45,945 nucleotides of DNA, taken from positions 1 to 45,945 of the forward strand of contig JAFAOS010000301.1 of the NCBI GenBank assembly GCA_019247515.1, given 5' to 3'. The notes below the pieces were generated by a model, which was given only the letters and a program-made list of their open reading frames with translations, was not told where the DNA came from and made no database searches. This DNA is from Chloroflexota bacterium (GTDB taxonomy: Bacteria; Chloroflexota; UBA6077; CF-72). Each line of letters opens with the position of its first letter. Within the stretch, counting starts at the first letter, position 1. A program made the translations under genes and the position numbers. Positions 32,609-40,260 of this stretch are shown here, piece after piece.

Positions 32609-33241
32609 TCAGCTCGCGCTCGCCGCCTGATCGTCGCTGGCCACGCTCCCGGACGCGCGCCGCGCGTCGATCTCGTCGCACACCGCCAGGCCGTTGCGCG
32701 CCCAGCAGATCTCCGCCCGCGCCCGAGCGATGAGCCCCTCGAGCGCGTGGATCTTGAACTTGATGATGTTGTCGTGCTCCTCGATCGGCTGCCGCGACAG
32801 CCACACTTCGACGAGCTCCGCGCGACGTTCACGTATCGCATCCTCGCGCGCCTGCCACTGCTCCATCCGCCACTGGAACTGGGCGATGTGCGCTCTGAGC
32901 TGCTCGCGGACGGACTCGATCGGCGCCAGGTCGAAAAAGGCCGCCTTCAGCATGATCGGGTCGCGCTGGGCGGGCAGCGGCACGAAGTCCGTGGCCCAGC
33001 GACGCAGCTCGGCCATGCCCGCCTCGGTCACCGAGTAAATGCGCTTTTGCGCGCGACGACCGCGGGGCGCCACCTTGGCCTCGACCAGTCCTTCGGCTTC
33101 CATGCGGCGCAGCTCGGGATAGATCTGGCTCTGGGGCGCCGACCACAGGTAGCCCACCGTGCCCTGGAAGTGGCGAACCAGGTCGTAGCCAGTCAACGGG
33201 GTGTCCTTGATGACGCCGAGAAGCGCGTGCCGCAAGCTCAC
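32609..33241 (-). CDS. PadR-family transcriptional regulator
   Basis: 211 residues from MSLRHALLGVIKDTPLTGYD, the usual beginning of PadR winged-helix proteins, then FQGTVGYLWSAPQSQIYPEL and LVEAKVAPRGRRAQKRIYSV (the wing). The C-terminal half (EQLRAHIAQFQWRMEQWQAR onward) is the coiled dimerisation part of the Vir_act_alpha_C type. The GTG at 33241 is chosen because of the family start and a TATACT box 10 bases upstream; an in-frame GTG at 33263-33265 would add eight residues. It is divergent from the LLM oxidoreductase, with a palindromic operator candidate between them. PadR repressors typically sense phenolic or other aromatic ligands. Confidence 0.9.
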   Translation of the reverse strand: MSLRHALLGVIKDTPLTGYDLVRHFQGTVGYLWSAPQSQIYPELRRMEAEGLVEAKVAPRGRRAQKRIYSVTEAGMAELRRWATDFVPLPAQRDPIMLKAAFFDLAPIESVREQLRAHIAQFQWRMEQWQAREDAIRERRAELVEVWLSRQPIEEHDNIIKFKIHALEGLIARARAEICWARNGLAVCDEIDARRASGSVASDDQAASAS

Positions 33242-33251
33242 TGGAGCCAGC

Positions 33252-33257
33252 AGTATA
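33252..33257 (-). promoter_or_regulatory. -10-like TATACT for the PadR gene
   Basis: TATACT on the complement strand, 10 bases before the GTG at 33241. It supports the shorter start and a very short or absent leader. Confidence 0.4.
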
Positions 33258-33272
33258 CGTGGCACGCTGGGT

Positions 33273-33278
33273 TAGAAT
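33273..33278 (+). promoter_or_regulatory. -10-like TAGAAT for the LLM oxidoreductase gene
   Basis: TAGAAT on the plus strand would place the transcript start near 33285, directly before the palindrome at 33288-33301. Confidence 0.4.
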
Positions 33279-33287
33279 GGGTCTTTA

Positions 33288-33301
33288 GGTATCGCGATAC
33301 C
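33288..33301. promoter_or_regulatory. Perfect palindrome GGTATCGCGATACC, candidate PadR operator
   Basis: A 14-bp perfect dyad between the divergent PadR and LLM genes, located just after the predicted transcription start of the LLM gene. A repressor bound here would block the LLM promoter and could also repress padR. Binding by the neighbouring PadR protein is inferred from position. Confidence 0.5.
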
Positions 33302-33332
33302 GATCTGCGGACCTTGGGGGTTGCGAGCGAGC

Positions 33333-34544
33333 GTGAAAGTCTTCGTCTTCGATTTGCTGCCCTACGGCGAGAACCTGGACCACCTGAAGAACGGTGCGAC
33401 CGAGCTGCCGTGGCCTCTCGCGAAAAAACACTTCACACCCGAGGTTGCCGTGCGCACCTACGCCGAGCACCTCGACGCCTGGGAGGAGATCGACAAGCTC
33501 GGCTACGACGGTGTCGGTTTCAACGAGCATCACACGTCGCCGTACGGCCTGATGAACTCGCCCAACCTGCTCGCGGCCTCGGCGGCGCAGCGGACCAGAC
33601 GCCTCAAGCTGTTGATCTACGGCAATTTGCTGCCCATCCACGAGCCGCTGCGATTGGCCGAAGAGCTGGCGATGCTCGACTGCTTGTCGAACGGTCGGAT
33701 CATCTCGGGCTTCGCGCGCGGCATTCCGCGCGAGCACAACGTCTATAACGTGCCGCTCGCGGATTCGCGCGCCCGCTTCGAGGAGGCCTGGGAGATCATC
33801 CGTCGGGCGTGGACCGAAGAGGTCTTCTCCCACCAGGGGCAGTTCTGGACCTATCACGACGTGGCGATCTGGCCGCGGCCGGTGCAGCAGCCGCATCCGC
33901 CGGTCTGGGTGCCGGTGACGGCCAGCAAAGAGACGATCGAGTGGGCGGGCAAACACAATATTCCGATCACACCCGGCATGTCGTCGCATCGCGGCGTGCG
34001 CGAGGACGTCATTCGCTACTACGCGCGCCAGCTCGAGCAACACGGCCACCACATCACGCCAGGCCACCTGGTGATCAGCGCCGAGGTCTACGTCGCCGAT
34101 AGCAAGGCCCAGGCGGTCGACGAGGCCGGACCGTACGCGCTGTACTTCAACCGCACGCTGTTCAGCCACGGCAACATCACCGAACGGGATCTGCAGGCGG
34201 AGGCTGGCTACGTCAGCAACGCGTCGCACGACTATTTGCGACCCGAGCACGTTGCGCTCGTCTCCGGCAGCCGCGAGCGCTACCGGAGCATGACAATGGA
34301 AGGCATCCGTCAACTGGCGGAGAACATGCCGTGGGGAACGGCCGACGAAATCGTCGAGCGCATCATCAGCGCCGCCGACCACGCGGGTGCCAATCAGGTA
34401 ACGGTCAGCCTCAATCGTGGCGCGATGCCGCACGAGATGTTCATTCACCAGATTCGTCGCTTCGCCAGCGAAGTCCTGCCACGCTTGCAGGCGCACGAGG
34501 TCACGGGCGTTCCGGTGGTCGACGAACTGGCGTTTCGCTCGTGA
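33333..34544 (+). CDS. LLM-class flavin-dependent oxidoreductase
   Basis: About 403 residues, a bacterial luciferase-like TIM barrel: GYDGVGFNEHHTSPYGLMNS, LKLLIYGNLLPIHEPLRLAE, DCLSNGRIISGFARGIPREH and PVWVPVTASKETIEWAGKHN are typical segments. These enzymes use reduced flavin and oxygen to attack varied substrates. GTG 33333 is chosen (MKVFVFDLLPYG); a TTG at 33321 would add four residues. The probable promoter is TAGAAT at 33273, giving a leader of about 48 bases that contains the palindrome. Control by the divergent PadR gene suggests an aromatic or xenobiotic substrate (inference). Confidence 0.9.
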   Translation: MKVFVFDLLPYGENLDHLKNGATELPWPLAKKHFTPEVAVRTYAEHLDAWEEIDKLGYDGVGFNEHHTSPYGLMNSPNLLAASAAQRTRRLKLLIYGNLLPIHEPLRLAEELAMLDCLSNGRIISGFARGIPREHNVYNVPLADSRARFEEAWEIIRRAWTEEVFSHQGQFWTYHDVAIWPRPVQQPHPPVWVPVTASKETIEWAGKHNIPITPGMSSHRGVREDVIRYYARQLEQHGHHITPGHLVISAEVYVADSKAQAVDEAGPYALYFNRTLFSHGNITERDLQAEAGYVSNASHDYLRPEHVALVSGSRERYRSMTMEGIRQLAENMPWGTADEIVERIISAADHAGANQVTVSLNRGAMPHEMFIHQIRRFASEVLPRLQAHEVTGVPVVDELAFRS

Positions 34545-34554
34545 TCGGACTGCT

Positions 34555-34817
34555 TTAGCTCGCCTCGTCGACGATCTCCAGCACCCACTCAGTCAACAGT
34601 TCCAATTGGCTGACGCTGAGGCGCTCGTGGACGCTGTGGCACGCCGCTTCGAGCAGGGCGGCCACGCTGGCTTTGGCGTCGGCGCCGAGGACCGTGTCGT
34701 CAGCAGCATGCGCGCGAGCGCGCCTTCGCCGCCTGACGGCGAATCCACCCGCGCCAGCCGCTCAAACGTGGCGACGACTCGGTCTCGATCCGGGCGCGCT
34801 GGCGACACGCCGAGCAT
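34555..34817 (-). pseudogene. Remnant of an M20-family peptidase (PepT-like)
   Basis: Reading leftward, a frame from ATG 34817 encodes RVVATFERLARVDSPSGGEG, the N-terminus of M20 aminopeptidases. After about 40 codons the similarity jumps to another frame reading DDTVLGADAKASVAALLEAA, the later metal-site region, and then to a terminal helix LSVSQLELLTEWVLEIVDEA ending at the TAA at 34555-34557. Most of the normal 370-400 residue protein, including the dimerisation domain, is missing. I read this as an old gene reduced by two or more deletions. It fills the 34545-34831 gap. Confidence 0.7.
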
Positions 34818-34819
34818 CG

Positions 34820-34825
34820 TACCGT
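34820..34825 (+). promoter_or_regulatory. -10-like TACCGT before the cupin gene
   Basis: TACCGT fits TANNNT and ends six bases before the ATG at 34832; no Shine-Dalgarno is visible. Confidence 0.35.
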
Positions 34826-34831
34826 CCAGGT

Positions 34832-35407
34832 ATGTCGATCAGCGTGTACGACTACCGCTCCAACCTGAGCAATCTGGTCGTCCAACCCCAGATTCGCTCG
34901 CGATTCCGCGTCGTCGAGCTCGGGCCGGTGCCCCAGGTACATAGCCACGACCTGGGCAGCGAGACGTTCGTCGTAATGCAAGGCCAAATCGAGTTCACCG
35001 TCGCCGGCGAAAGCGTGGTCGCCCAGCAGGGACAGGCGATCTACGTACCGCCGCGGACAACGCACGCAGTGCGGGCGGTGGGCGATGAGCCTGGAGTTAT
35101 GTACCTGAGCGTGTCGCCTCACGTCGAGCCGACGCACACCTTCTATGCCGCCGACGGCCAGCAGCTGCCACCTCGCTATGGCGTGTGGCGCGAAGCTGGC
35201 GGCGGCGAGCCGTCGTCCGAGGCTCCCCGCGCCGAATTGCACGCCGCCTACACCGCGGCCGCGCGGCAATTGGCAGACCTGGCCCAGACCAACGCGGCCA
35301 CCGCCCAGACCACGACGACCACCGACGACCTGTGGTCTGCGCTGCGGCCCTTGCTGCAACATGTCGAGGAGCTCGAGCGCACCTGGAATGCACTGGCCAT
35401 CACTTGA
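34832..35407 (+). CDS. Cupin-domain protein
   Basis: 191 residues. Residues 30-85 form a cupin barrel: motif 1 GPVPQVHSHDLGSETFVVMQ then G, with His37, His39 and Glu44 as metal ligands, and motif 2 GQAIYVPPRTTHAV with His79. The C-terminal 80 residues are helical, with a Thr-rich patch (TTTTTDD) and a final EELERTWNAL helix. It could be a small dioxygenase, isomerase or sensor; nothing in the sequence decides. The ATG at 34832 follows a TACCGT box by six bases; a longer frame from 34673 overlaps the peptidase remnant and is rejected. Confidence 0.85.
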   Translation: MSISVYDYRSNLSNLVVQPQIRSRFRVVELGPVPQVHSHDLGSETFVVMQGQIEFTVAGESVVAQQGQAIYVPPRTTHAVRAVGDEPGVMYLSVSPHVEPTHTFYAADGQQLPPRYGVWREAGGGEPSSEAPRAELHAAYTAAARQLADLAQTNAATAQTTTTTDDLWSALRPLLQHVEELERTWNALAIT

Positions 35408-35936
35408 GCTGCTTGCTGAGCCCGGTTGCGCGCGGACGTTCTGGTCACGCGCCACGGTCAGGATGCCGTCACGCGCAGTGCCCCACACACAAAGGGGAAA
35501 CGGTTGGTGAGACCTGTCCGAGCGCTGAGCCTTTCGCCGACGCGCAATATATTCCGAGGTCATGTCCAGCGCGGTCATCTCGCAGCCGAGGCGGACGACG
35601 CTGGATCGAATGGCTCAATCAGTATTCAGCCGTCGATATCCCACGGGCCGAGTGAGCTACAGATCGCCCGACCTGGAGTTGGTTCGAATCCAACCTGCAT
35701 CGCTCGGATTCCAGCACTGCGCGTGCGGAGTGCACGAGCGTATGTTCCGTCAGCACCGAATCATCGATGTGGGATTACGCTCGCGTGTCGCACAAACAGA
35801 CGCACACTCCGTCCTGGTTTTTCCACACGCTCGTAAACCGTCGTTCAATGCTTTGTCCGGCGATCAGACCTGCGCCTGGCGCGTCACTGATTGGTTGAAT
35901 CGTCTCCAGGCCCCACCGACCAGCGTGTCCTGAGCT
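35408..35936. other. Gene-free stretch of about 530 bp
   Basis: No reading frame here shows recognisable similarity; two overlapping frames of 136 and 123 codons on the plus strand have Arg/Ser-rich composition typical of shadow frames. A tRNA T-arm-like sequence lies at 35678-35702. Codon-like structure is absent and base composition is less GC-rich than the genes. It may be decayed DNA. Confidence 0.6.
35678..35702 (+). other. tRNA T-arm-like hairpin, possible tRNA 3'-end remnant
   Basis: GTTGG-TTCGAAT-CCAAC has the exact stem and loop of a tRNA T arm and is followed by CTGCATCG, which could be an acceptor 3' strand. No matching acceptor 5' strand, D arm or anticodon arm is found at the right distance upstream. 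It may be a fragment left by an integrated element or chance. Confidence 0.2.
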
Positions 35937-35942
35937 TACAAT
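35937..35942 (+). promoter_or_regulatory. -10 box TACAAT before the Rieske gene
   Basis: TACAAT ends seven bases before the ATG at 35950. No Shine-Dalgarno is present between, so a leaderless transcript is likely. Confidence 0.5.
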
Positions 35943-35949
35943 CACACAT

Positions 35950-37254
35950 ATGCTGACCACCAAAGAGAACGAGCGACTCACTCGAGTCGGCCGCGGGACG
36001 CCGATGGGCGAATTCCTGCGCCGCTTCTGGCTGCCGGCGCTGCTGTCCGACGAGCTGCCCCAGAACGACGGCGATCCGATTCGCACGCGCACCCTCGGCG
36101 AGGACCTGGTGGCCTTCCGCGACACCAACGGCAACGTCGGCATCGTCGACGCCTTCTGCCCGCACCGTCGCGCGCCGTTGTTCTTCGGTCGCAACGAGGA
36201 GTGCGGACTGCGCTGCGTCTACCACGGCTGGAAGTTCGACACCACGGGTCAGTGCGTGGACATGCCGAGCGAACCCGCCGAGTCGGACTTCAAAGACCGC
36301 CTGAGGGTCAGGGCCTACCCGACCTATGAGGTCGGCGGCATGATCTGGGTCTACATGGGCCCGAAGGAGCTGCAGCCGCCGCGGCCGCCCGAGATGCCCT
36401 TCACCCTGGTGCCGGACAACGAGCGACGCGGACTGAAGTTCCTGGTCGAAGCCAACTGGCTGCAGTGCCTGGAGGGCGAGCTGGACACCGCCCACGTGTC
36501 GTTCCTGCACTCGACATTTGGCGATGACGGGACCGGTATTCAGAATCTCGTCCGCGACGATGGCTACACCAACGATCGTCACCCACGCTTGTTTGCGCTC
36601 GATACGGACTACGGGTTCGTCTACGGCGGTCGCCGCGCGCAGCGCAAGGGCAACTATTACTGGCGCGTCACGCAGTTTTTGATGCCGATGACGGCGCTCA
36701 TTCCGTCCGCTTCCGGATACAGCGGCGGCGCGACGATCTGGATGCCCATCGACGACAACCACTGCTGGCGCTACCTGGTGGGCGGCACACGACCGGTGCG
36801 GGAGTGGAATACACCGGGGGATGTCAGGTCGCGGCGGCCACTTCTGCCGACGGAGCCCGGCACATTCCGCTTCCCGGATGGCAAAGAGATCGACACCCGC
36901 CTGGCGAAGTTCCGCCACGCCAATATGTACGGGCTGGACCGCGACCGGCAACGCAAGCTGAGCTTCACCGGTATCCCGTTCATTCCCACGCAGGATCAGG
37001 CGATGACCGAAGGCATGGGCTACGTCTGCGACCGGAGTGAAGAGCATCTCGGCAGCAGCGACATAGCAATCATCCACATGCGGCGGATGATGCTGCGGAT
37101 GCTCGACAACCTCGAAAAAGGCACGGAGCCCTACGCGCCGGCGCACCCTGAGGTCTACAGGGTCCGCCCGCTGGACGTGGAGTCGGACCACGCGGAGCTG
37201 CCGGACGTGCTGCAGGAGTACAGCGAGGACGCTCGCATGCCCGTGCTGGTCTGA
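35950..37254 (+). CDS. Rieske non-heme iron oxygenase, large subunit
   Basis: 434 residues. The Rieske 2Fe-2S site is C70-x-H72-x16-C89-x2-H92 within FCPHRRAPLFFGRNEECGLR then CVYHGWKF. The catalytic domain has the mononuclear iron motif GELDTAHVSFLHS with Asp179 bridging and His182/His187 as ligands. Architecture resembles phthalate 4,5-dioxygenase-type oxygenases, which hydroxylate aromatic acids or demethylate methoxy-aromatics using a separate reductase; no reductase gene adjoins. Two RraA-family genes follow after 32 bp, which fits a route through protocatechuate-type ring cleavage (inference). It is preceded by a TACAAT box seven bases from the ATG. Confidence 0.9.
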   Translation: MLTTKENERLTRVGRGTPMGEFLRRFWLPALLSDELPQNDGDPIRTRTLGEDLVAFRDTNGNVGIVDAFCPHRRAPLFFGRNEECGLRCVYHGWKFDTTGQCVDMPSEPAESDFKDRLRVRAYPTYEVGGMIWVYMGPKELQPPRPPEMPFTLVPDNERRGLKFLVEANWLQCLEGELDTAHVSFLHSTFGDDGTGIQNLVRDDGYTNDRHPRLFALDTDYGFVYGGRRAQRKGNYYWRVTQFLMPMTALIPSASGYSGGATIWMPIDDNHCWRYLVGGTRPVREWNTPGDVRSRRPLLPTEPGTFRFPDGKEIDTRLAKFRHANMYGLDRDRQRKLSFTGIPFIPTQDQAMTEGMGYVCDRSEEHLGSSDIAIIHMRRMMLRMLDNLEKGTEPYAPAHPEVYRVRPLDVESDHAELPDVLQEYSEDARMPVLV

Positions 37255-37286
37255 GGATTGTCTGGAGGGAGCCCTGAGGTGCGCCT

Positions 37287-37949
37287 ATGACTGACACCCT
37301 GGCGGCGCGCCTGGCGCGCCTGGATACCTGCGGCGTCTCGGACGCCATGGATCGTCTCGGGCTGATGGGCGCCGTCCAGGGACTGCGACCGATGTGGCCC
37401 TGCCCGCGTATCGCCGGTCAGGTGATCACGGTGCGCCTGCGACGCGCCGAACCGGGCGACCACTCGCCGCGTCACCTCGGCACCGCCGCGATCGAAGCCG
37501 GGGGGCCCGAGCAGGTCATCGTGATCGAGCACCACGATCGTGAGGACGCGGCCGGCTGGGGCGGCATCCTGTCGCTGGCCGCGCGTTTGAAGGGCATCGA
37601 AGGTGTCATCGTGGACGGCACCTGTCGTGACGTCGACGACAGCCGCGAGGCTGGCTTCCCGGTGTTCGCACGCGCGGCGACGCCGATGACCGCGCGCGGC
37701 CGTGTGGTCGAGGCGTCGATGGGCGAGCCAATTCGGGTCGGCGACCTGCACGTGTCGCACGGCGACTACGTAATCGCCGACTGGAGTGGCGCGGTGTTTC
37801 TGCCGGCCGACCGCGCCGAGGAGATCGTCACGACCGCCGAGGGCCTGCAAGCGCGCGAAGCCGCCATGGCCGAGGCGGTGCGCGCGGGCAAATCCGTGGT
37901 CGAAGTGATGGGAGCAAGCTACGAATCGATGCTGGGACAACACGCATGA
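37287..37949 (+). CDS. RraA-family aldolase/decarboxylase-like protein, first copy
   Basis: 220 residues. CGVSDAMDRLG at the N-terminus and GWGGILSLAARLKGIEGVIV followed by DGTCRDVDDSREAG carry the family's metal/substrate motif (Arg-Asp of the DGxxRD segment). Family members include 4-carboxy-4-hydroxy-2-oxoadipate aldolase/oxaloacetate decarboxylase of the protocatechuate 4,5-cleavage pathway and the RNase E regulator RraA. An enzymatic role is favoured by the upstream Rieske oxygenase. The stop overlaps the start of the second copy as ATGA. A GGAG-containing sequence lies about 20 bases before the ATG. Confidence 0.87.
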   Translation: MTDTLAARLARLDTCGVSDAMDRLGLMGAVQGLRPMWPCPRIAGQVITVRLRRAEPGDHSPRHLGTAAIEAGGPEQVIVIEHHDREDAAGWGGILSLAARLKGIEGVIVDGTCRDVDDSREAGFPVFARAATPMTARGRVVEASMGEPIRVGDLHVSHGDYVIADWSGAVFLPADRAEEIVTTAEGLQAREAAMAEAVRAGKSVVEVMGASYESMLGQHA

Positions 37950-38599
37950 GCGCCGACGCCACCGTTGACGGCCTGCGCGAGCTGCCAACCGCGACGATCT
38001 CCGACGCGCTCGATCGCCTGGCCATCGTGGGCCAGTGCCTGGGGATCGCGCCGCTGGACCCGAGGTTCCGACTGTGTGGTCGCGCCTTTACCCTGCGCTA
38101 TCGGCCAACCGGGGCCGTCGAGCGCGGCAACGTGGGCGACTACATCGACGACGTGCCCCCGGGCGACATCGTCGTCCTGGACAACGCCGGACGACTGGAC
38201 TGCACCGTGTGGGGTGACATCCTGACCGCCGTGTCGCATCGGCGTGGCGTGGGTGGCACGGTCATCGACGGCGTATGTCGAGACGTGACGCGAGCCCTGG
38301 ACCTGGGGTATCCGATCTTCTCGCGCGGACGCTACATGCGCACCGGCAAGGACCGCGTCGAGGTGGAAAGCCAGGGCGCCCCGATCTCGCTGGGCGAGGT
38401 CCAGGTGCGTCAGGGCGACATCCTGGTGGGCGACGCCGACGGCATCCTGGTGATCCCCGCCGTGCGCGAATCAGAAGTCCTGGAAGTGGCGCGCGAGATC
38501 GAAGAAGCCGAGCAAGCGATCGAACGCGAGACGGCCAAAGGCACGCGCCTGGACGAGGCACGCCGCGTGTTTCGGTATCACCAGCTGCAAACGCACTGA
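37946..38599 (+). CDS. RraA-family aldolase/decarboxylase-like protein, second copy
   Basis: 217 residues, with TATISDALDRLAIVG, VWGDILTAVSHRRGVGGTVI and DGVCRDVTRALDLGYPIF. It retains the DGxCRD motif of its neighbour but is otherwise clearly diverged, so the pair is old. The C-terminal helix is longer and ends in a charged tail. Co-translation through a 4-base overlap suggests either successive aldol-cleavage steps or a mixed hexamer (inference). A 7-bp hairpin follows directly after the stop. Confidence 0.87.
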   Translation: MSADATVDGLRELPTATISDALDRLAIVGQCLGIAPLDPRFRLCGRAFTLRYRPTGAVERGNVGDYIDDVPPGDIVVLDNAGRLDCTVWGDILTAVSHRRGVGGTVIDGVCRDVTRALDLGYPIFSRGRYMRTGKDRVEVESQGAPISLGEVQVRQGDILVGDADGILVIPAVRESEVLEVAREIEEAEQAIERETAKGTRLDEARRVFRYHQLQTH

Positions 38600-38600
38600 T

Positions 38601-38621
38601 CGACAAGCACGGCCCTTGTCG
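38601..38621 (+). terminator. Hairpin after the RraA pair
   Basis: CGACAAG and CTTGTCG arms (7 bp, perfect) with loop CACGGCC begin two bases after the TGA. A GCCGGC/GGCCGGT partial dyad follows. No T tract, so termination is plausible but not certain. Confidence 0.5.
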
Positions 38622-38678
38622 GCGCCGGCTGTCGGCCGGTAGTCTCGTCGCGGCGCATCAAGTCTTTGGGGGGTCTAC

Positions 38679-40256
38679 GTGAGCCGACCTGGTTCGAGAT
38701 CGCCGCAATCCCGAATAGCTAGCTGCCGCGGGTTCGTCGTGAATAGTCGCCGGTGGGCGCGCGGGCTGGCCCTGCTGGTGCTTGTGGGCGCCGCGTGCAC
38801 CGGTCCGGCGCCCGCGGCGCCGACGAGCGCGCCCGCCGCTGCGCCCACCAGCGCGCCGGCCGCGGCGGCCAGCCCGGCCGCCGCGCCAGCCGGGTCGCCC
38901 GTGGCTTCACCCGCCGCCTCACCAGCCGCATCGCCAGCCGCGTCGCCGGCTGCCTCGCCATCGGCGCTCGCTTCGCCGAGCCCGGCGGGCGGGGTCTCCA
39001 CTGGCGCCGCCGCGCCCGCGCCAGCCGTCGCGGCTCCCGCCGCCGCCAACCTGTCGGTCACGCTGGCAGGTAAGTGCGGTCTGGGCAATGGCCAGAAGGC
39101 CACCGGTACGCCTATCAACGTGGGCGCGATCGTGACCAAGCAGCCCGGCGTCGACTTTACGGATATCACCAACACGGCGATGGCGTACTTCCAGTGCGTC
39201 AATGACAACGGCGGGATCAACGGCCATCCGGTCAACTATCTCGTGGAGAATGAGCAGACCAACGCCCAACAGGTGGCAGCATTGGCTGCCAAGCTCATCC
39301 AGGACGAAAAGGTGGTGGCCCTGGTCGGCAGCACCAGTCTGATCGACTGCGCGGTGAACCACCAGTTCTACGAGCAGAACAATTTCAACCTGATCGCGGC
39401 TGGTGTGCCGTACGAGTGCTTCAACACTCCGAACATAGCGGCCGTCAATATGGGCCCGTACTACAGCACGCTCGGAGCCGCGCAGTATCTCGCCAGACAG
39501 GGCGTCAAGTCCTGGGTAACCGTGAGTGGCAACGCCCCAGGCGCCGACCATGACAACTCCGGCCCGGCGTCGTTCGCCAAGATCACCCCCGGCATCAGTG
39601 ACAACGGCGTCTACCTCGAGAACCTGCCCATCTCCGACGCGAACAGCCTCGTGCTCCAGCTGGTCCAGGCGGCCGGACCAGGCGGAGGCGTCATCATCAA
39701 TCTGACCCCACCCGAGGGTCTCAAGATCTTGCAGGCCGCCGAGCAACAGGGCCTGATCGACCAGGTCGCGTGGGCGTGGTCGACGCCGGGCAACGACGCG
39801 TCGGTAGCGCAGGCGTTGAATTCCAGCTGGAACGGCAAGCTCGGTATCAACGCCGAGCTGAACCTGATCGATTCCACCGGACCCTCCAACACGCTTTACC
39901 AGCAGGTGGTCAAGCAGTATGCGCCGAACGTGCCGCTGGGCAGCTTCGGACAGATGGGCTTCCTGGCCGCCGACATCTTCACCAAAACCGCACTGCAACT
40001 GCCGGAGGATCAGCTCACACCCCAGGGGGTGAACGCGGCCATCCGCCAGATCAAGGATTACCAGACGGACCTGCTGTGCAAGCCCTGGTACTTTGGGGAT
40101 CTGCCGTACCACGTGCCCAATAACTGGGATCGAACCGTCGGGCCTCAGAATCAGAAGATGGTGCAAAAAGAAGACTGCTTCGAGATCGCCGCGATTCCCG
40201 AAAGCAACCTGGGGCAGATCCGCCAGGCAGAGCAGCAACAGGGGCTCAGCCAGTAG
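38679..40256 (+). CDS. Branched-chain amino acid/amide-type ABC substrate-binding lipoprotein (LivK-like)
   Basis: 525 residues from GTG 38679, or 505 from GTG 38739, which would give the tidier signal NSRRWARGLALLVLVGAAC; a G6 run seven bases before the first start favours the longer form. After the lipobox cysteine comes an Ala/Pro/Ser linker of about 85 residues with PASPAASPAA repeats. The binding domain (KATGTPINVGAIVTKQPG, CVNDNGGINGHPVNYLVENE, VVALVGSTSLIDCAVNHQFY) is a type-1 periplasmic fold with ligands such as amino acids, amides or aromatic acids. The four LIV transporter genes follow at once. Confidence 0.9.
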   Translation: MSRPGSRSPQSRIASCRGFVVNSRRWARGLALLVLVGAACTGPAPAAPTSAPAAAPTSAPAAAASPAAAPAGSPVASPAASPAASPAASPAASPSALASPSPAGGVSTGAAAPAPAVAAPAAANLSVTLAGKCGLGNGQKATGTPINVGAIVTKQPGVDFTDITNTAMAYFQCVNDNGGINGHPVNYLVENEQTNAQQVAALAAKLIQDEKVVALVGSTSLIDCAVNHQFYEQNNFNLIAAGVPYECFNTPNIAAVNMGPYYSTLGAAQYLARQGVKSWVTVSGNAPGADHDNSGPASFAKITPGISDNGVYLENLPISDANSLVLQLVQAAGPGGGVIINLTPPEGLKILQAAEQQGLIDQVAWAWSTPGNDASVAQALNSSWNGKLGINAELNLIDSTGPSNTLYQQVVKQYAPNVPLGSFGQMGFLAADIFTKTALQLPEDQLTPQGVNAAIRQIKDYQTDLLCKPWYFGDLPYHVPNNWDRTVGPQNQKMVQKEDCFEIAAIPESNLGQIRQAEQQQGLSQ

Positions 40257-40260
40257 CGGG

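Noticed and set aside
35463..35702. tmRNA or complete tRNA ending in the T-arm-like hairpin
   Set aside because: A GATGCCG segment at 35463 pairs only partly with the 3' strand, and no D-loop, tag-coding frame or anticodon arm can be found.
35426..35933. Two overlapping 123-136 codon frames in the gene-free stretch
   Set aside because: No recognisable similarity, Arg/Ser-rich composition and no ribosome-binding site.
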